Program-made: the position numbers and the translations under genes
Source: Robertkochia flava
GTDB taxonomy: Bacteria > Bacteroidota > Bacteroidia > Flavobacteriales > Flavobacteriaceae
Direction: 5' to 3'
DNA length: 64,000 nucleotides
NCBI RefSeq assembly: GCF_020166515.1
Contig: NZ_JAINZT010000008.1
Coordinates: forward strand, 181,563-245,562
Notes under the pieces: model-generated
The model's input: only the letters and a program-made list of their open reading frames with translations
Told to the model about the DNA's origin: nothing
Database searches by the model: none
Shown: piece after piece, positions 61,719 through 64,000 of the stretch
Numbering within the stretch: the stretch's first letter is position 1
Layout: every line of letters begins with the position of its first letter

Positions 61719-63746
61719 TTACTCTTTTCTGTATTTGTCGAACCATGCAAGGGTATGAGCGATCTTGGAGATCAGGTTGCTGGGTTTCCCGGCAATACCA
61801 TGTGATGCCTTTGGGATCTCGACCAACACCGTTTCCTTATTTCGGATCTTGAGCGCATGATACAGCTGTTTGGCTTCGCTTGGCGGGGTCCGCAGGTCTT
61901 CCATACCTACCATGACCATGGTCGGGGTTTCAATATTGGCTACCAGGGAAATGGGGGAGAAATTCCAGTAGGTTTCAAAATTTTCCCAGGGTTGTCCGGG
62001 GAACCGGTAATTGGCGTAACCGTAATAATTATCTGCTGTCAGGGTCTTGCTGATCCAGTTTACCACCGGCTTGGCTACCACCGCGGCTTCGAAACGATTG
62101 TTCTTGCCTATGATCCAGGCAGTCATTATACCACCGGCACTTCCCCCGGTTACAAATAGCTGCTCTTCTGTGGTGATGCCCTGTTGTATAAGGTGATCTA
62201 CCCCGTCCATAACATCCTGGTAGTCGTCTCCGGGATAGTGGTGATAAAGCAGGTTCCCAAATTCTTCCCCGTAGCTGGTACTTCCCCTCGGATTGGGATA
62301 GAAGACCAGGTACCCTGCCGCCGCGTACAGCTGCATTTCTGCCGAGAAACGATCACCATAGTTCGCAATGGGACCACCGTGATTCTCCACGATAAGGGGA
62401 TAGGTTTTACCCTCCTCATAATAAGGCGGTTTTACCACCCAACCCTGCAGGTCTCTGCCGTCTACAGACGATTTGTACCAAACTTCCTCTACCTCGCCCA
62501 ATGTTCTTTGCCCCAAAAGGTCTGCATTGAGGTCGGAAACCTTTACAGTAGTATTGCTTTTATTTTCGGAAAGCGCCAATTCTGCGGGATGTTCCGGGGT
62601 GGTCATGGTGTAGGCGATGCGCTCTTTGTCGGAAATGGAAAATGAACCTCCTCCATAGGGTCGTCCTACAGAAGTACCTCCCAGGTTATGGGAAATGGTT
62701 TTGATGTTTCCTTTCATGTCGGTATAGGCGATCTTCGTGTTTCCCTTGTCGTCGTACATGAAATAGATCTTATCTCCTTTTTTGTTCCAGGTAAGTCCAA
62801 AGACACTCCGGTCCAGCCCGTCGGTTAAGGACCTGATGTTTTCCCCGTTGGTGTCCATTACAAACAGATCTTCGGTCTGGTAGGTTTGAACCTTATCTTC
62901 ATACCCCCTGAAGGCGATGGTTTTCCCATCGGGAGAAATAACCGGATTTTCATCCGGTCCTTTTTTGTTGGTGATCGCGGTAATATTTCCACTGTTTAGA
63001 TCCAGGCGATAGATCTCGCTGTTTACAAAATCGTATTCCCAATCTTCGTTGCGGTTAGCGGAGAAATAGAATGAATTTCCATCGGGCGACCATGAAACCT
63101 CCCCTCCATGATTAAAGTTTCCGGAGGTGAGTTGTCTCGGAGTACCTCCGTTGGCCGGGATGAGGAACAAGTGACTAAAGCCCGGAGACAGGTAGCCCCT
63201 GCCATCGGCCTCATGCTTGAGGCGGTCGGTGATACGAGCTTCCCCTGCCCAATCGGCTCCTTTAGGCTTTTTCGGCATTTTTGCCAGCACCGGGGCGGCC
63301 TCTTCCACGAGCATGGAAAAGCTCAGCCATTGTCCGTCCGGAGACCAGCTCAGGGAAGACGGACTTTTTTCCAGCCTGGAGATTCGGGCAGAATTGCCTT
63401 TATTCACCCAATAAACAAAAAGTTCACTGCCTTCCTCGGTGCTGCTGATGTATGCAATGCGATCAGCATCGGGAGACCATCGCGCCCCGTATTCATTTTC
63501 TGCTCCGTGGGTGAGTTTGTAGTGCTCTTTAGTCTCCACATCGTACATCCAAAGGTCCCCTTTTCTTTTATCGTCCATGATGTCAAAGTAATTCCGGACA
63601 TAAACCACGTGTTTTCCATCCGGGGAGATCTGTGGATCGGAAATATATTCAAGTTCGAAAACGTCGAGATAGTCAAAAGATTGCTTCTGTTGTGCGGTTG
63701 CCGTAAGCGTACAGGCAGCTAATAGTAATAGAAGGTAGTTTTTCAT
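61719..63746 (-). CDS. S9 family prolyl-oligopeptidase-type peptidase, secreted
   Basis: The 675-residue protein has a signal peptide (LLLLLAACTLTATAQ). An N-terminal beta-propeller with ISPDGKHV / WSPDG repeats follows, then an alpha/beta hydrolase domain. The catalytic triad is S536 (GGSAGG), D617 (MEDLRTP) and H649 (ASHGIAG). This is the acylaminoacyl-peptidase/dipeptidyl peptidase group. The stop touches the octamer array, and a G-rich array lies upstream of the start. Confidence 0.93.
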   Translation of the reverse strand: MKNYLLLLLAACTLTATAQQKQSFDYLDVFELEYISDPQISPDGKHVVYVRNYFDIMDDKRKGDLWMYDVETKEHYKLTHGAENEYGARWSPDADRIAYISSTEEGSELFVYWVNKGNSARISRLEKSPSSLSWSPDGQWLSFSMLVEEAAPVLAKMPKKPKGADWAGEARITDRLKHEADGRGYLSPGFSHLFLIPANGGTPRQLTSGNFNHGGEVSWSPDGNSFYFSANRNEDWEYDFVNSEIYRLDLNSGNITAITNKKGPDENPVISPDGKTIAFRGYEDKVQTYQTEDLFVMDTNGENIRSLTDGLDRSVFGLTWNKKGDKIYFMYDDKGNTKIAYTDMKGNIKTISHNLGGTSVGRPYGGGSFSISDKERIAYTMTTPEHPAELALSENKSNTTVKVSDLNADLLGQRTLGEVEEVWYKSSVDGRDLQGWVVKPPYYEEGKTYPLIVENHGGPIANYGDRFSAEMQLYAAAGYLVFYPNPRGSTSYGEEFGNLLYHHYPGDDYQDVMDGVDHLIQQGITTEEQLFVTGGSAGGIMTAWIIGKNNRFEAAVVAKPVVNWISKTLTADNYYGYANYRFPGQPWENFETYWNFSPISLVANIETPTMVMVGMEDLRTPPSEAKQLYHALKIRNKETVLVEIPKASHGIAGKPSNLISKIAHTLAWFDKYRKE

Positions 63747-63784
63747 AGGGTTTGGCTTTGAGTGGTCTAAACTTAGGAATTTTT

Positions 63785-63855
63785 AGGGAGACGGGGAAGT
63801 GGGAATTAGGGATGTAGGGATATAGGGAGGTGGGGAGGCGGGGAAACCGGTGGGT
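63785..63855. repeat. G-rich array with quadruplex potential, copy 2
   Basis: Multiple GGG or GGGG tracts lie on the plus strand, with the core GGGATGTAGGGATATAGGG also present in copy 1 (26954-26972 region). The array begins 39 bp before the start of the S9 gene. Confidence 0.8.
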
Positions 63856-63862
63856 TAGTAAT

Positions 63863-63899
63863 TATGAATGGTTAATGATGAATGATGAATGATGAATGA
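63863..63899. repeat. ATGATGA heptamer tandem repeat
   Basis: ATGAATG and AATGATG heptamer units (ATGATGA repeated about four times) end at 63899, directly against the presumed left end of an insertion sequence. Confidence 0.85.
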
Positions 63900-63900
63900 T

Positions 63901-64000
63901 TGTACGTCCCTGATATAGGTTGACCACTTAAACGTGGAAAACTATGAAAGCAAGTCTTGGAAAGATCCGTAAGAGCCGTCATTATTCGGAGGATTTTAAA
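63901..64000 (+). mobile_element. Left end of an insertion sequence (probably IS3 family)
   Basis: From about 63901 the sequence (TGTACGTCCCTGATATAGG..) resembles an insertion-sequence terminus starting with TG. A transposase-like reading frame begins 43 bp inside it. The right end and target duplication are outside the window, so the family is a guess from the N-terminal residues. Confidence 0.55.
63944..64000 (+). CDS. Transposase OrfA-like N-terminus (cut by window edge)
   Basis: The ATG at 63944 opens a frame of 19 codons to the window edge: KIRKSRHYSEDFK is the typical start of helix-turn-helix OrfA proteins of IS3-type elements (YSEEFK pattern). Only the N-terminus is visible. Confidence 0.65.
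   Translation, partial: MKASLGKIRKSRHYSEDFK

Noticed and set aside
61590..61805. Plus-strand 71-codon open frame inside the octamer array
   Set aside because: Its repeated YLRTFVPA-type residues are a by-product of GTACC repeats; it also overlaps the S9 gene.

Overview
The window looks like chromosomal DNA of a marine Flavobacteriaceae-type Bacteroidota. The evidence is the gene families (FemAB-like transferase, DUF6090, NamZ/DUF1343, Tat-exported IorB-type oxidase, RMD1 plus PurD-like pair, arsenosugar operon), several short lipoproteins, TAnnTTTG-like -7 elements, few Shine-Dalgarno sequences and a moderate GC content. I see no rRNA, tRNA or CRISPR array. Every assignment is a reading of sequence motifs; no database search was run.

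Layout. 1-4.9 kb (minus): FAD oxidoreductase, membrane polyferredoxin and two GT2 glycosyltransferases, the last cut by the window edge. 5-23.4 kb: mostly single genes (GH113-like lipoprotein, short ClpP, transglutaminase, M28 peptidase, SLC12-type transporter, Kelch protein, penicillin-acylase-type Ntn hydrolase, cupin, amidohydrolase, FemAB-like, YfcC carrier), with low-complexity arrays between them and a hidden 47-residue cysteine-rich metallothionein-like peptide. 23.9-30.8 kb: a frameshifted acyl-CoA dehydrogenase, NamZ, and a periplasmic molybdenum hydroxylase (iorA-iorB) with a dienelactone hydrolase. 31-35 kb: GNAT, PurD-like ATP-grasp plus RMD1, an OYE-type flavin oxidoreductase and a DUF1214 remnant. 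35.1-41.3 kb (minus): an eight-gene arsenosugar operon (peroxidase-like, ArsS, two glycosyltransferases, PNP, ArsM, sterol-desaturase-like, DUF547). 41.4-45.1 kb: HAD phosphatase, GH32 fructanase and sugar porter. 45.3-48.4 kb: molybdenum cofactor genes (moaD, moaC, mobA, moeB-like, mocA-like), which could serve the 27-30 kb oxidase.

48.4-61.5 kb is a stress/dormancy-type island: a helical protein of unknown family, CbpA and CbpM, a LOG-family protein, a second helical protein, an ABC export system, four tandem-Usp proteins, thioredoxin, DUF302, and a distal operon encoding an eRF1-like (baeRF-type) protein, an ATP-cone/PD-(D/E)XK nuclease-like protein and a beta-CASP metallo-hydrolase. Four CRP/FNR-type palindromes (TGAy-N4-rTCA) lie 54-64 bp before the first genes of five transcription units, each 33-34 bp from a TAnnTT element. 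This predicts that one regulator controls the island. The island and its predicted regulon are the most interesting system in the window.

61.5-64 kb: a 14-unit octamer array, an S9 peptidase, a G-rich array and the start of an insertion sequence.
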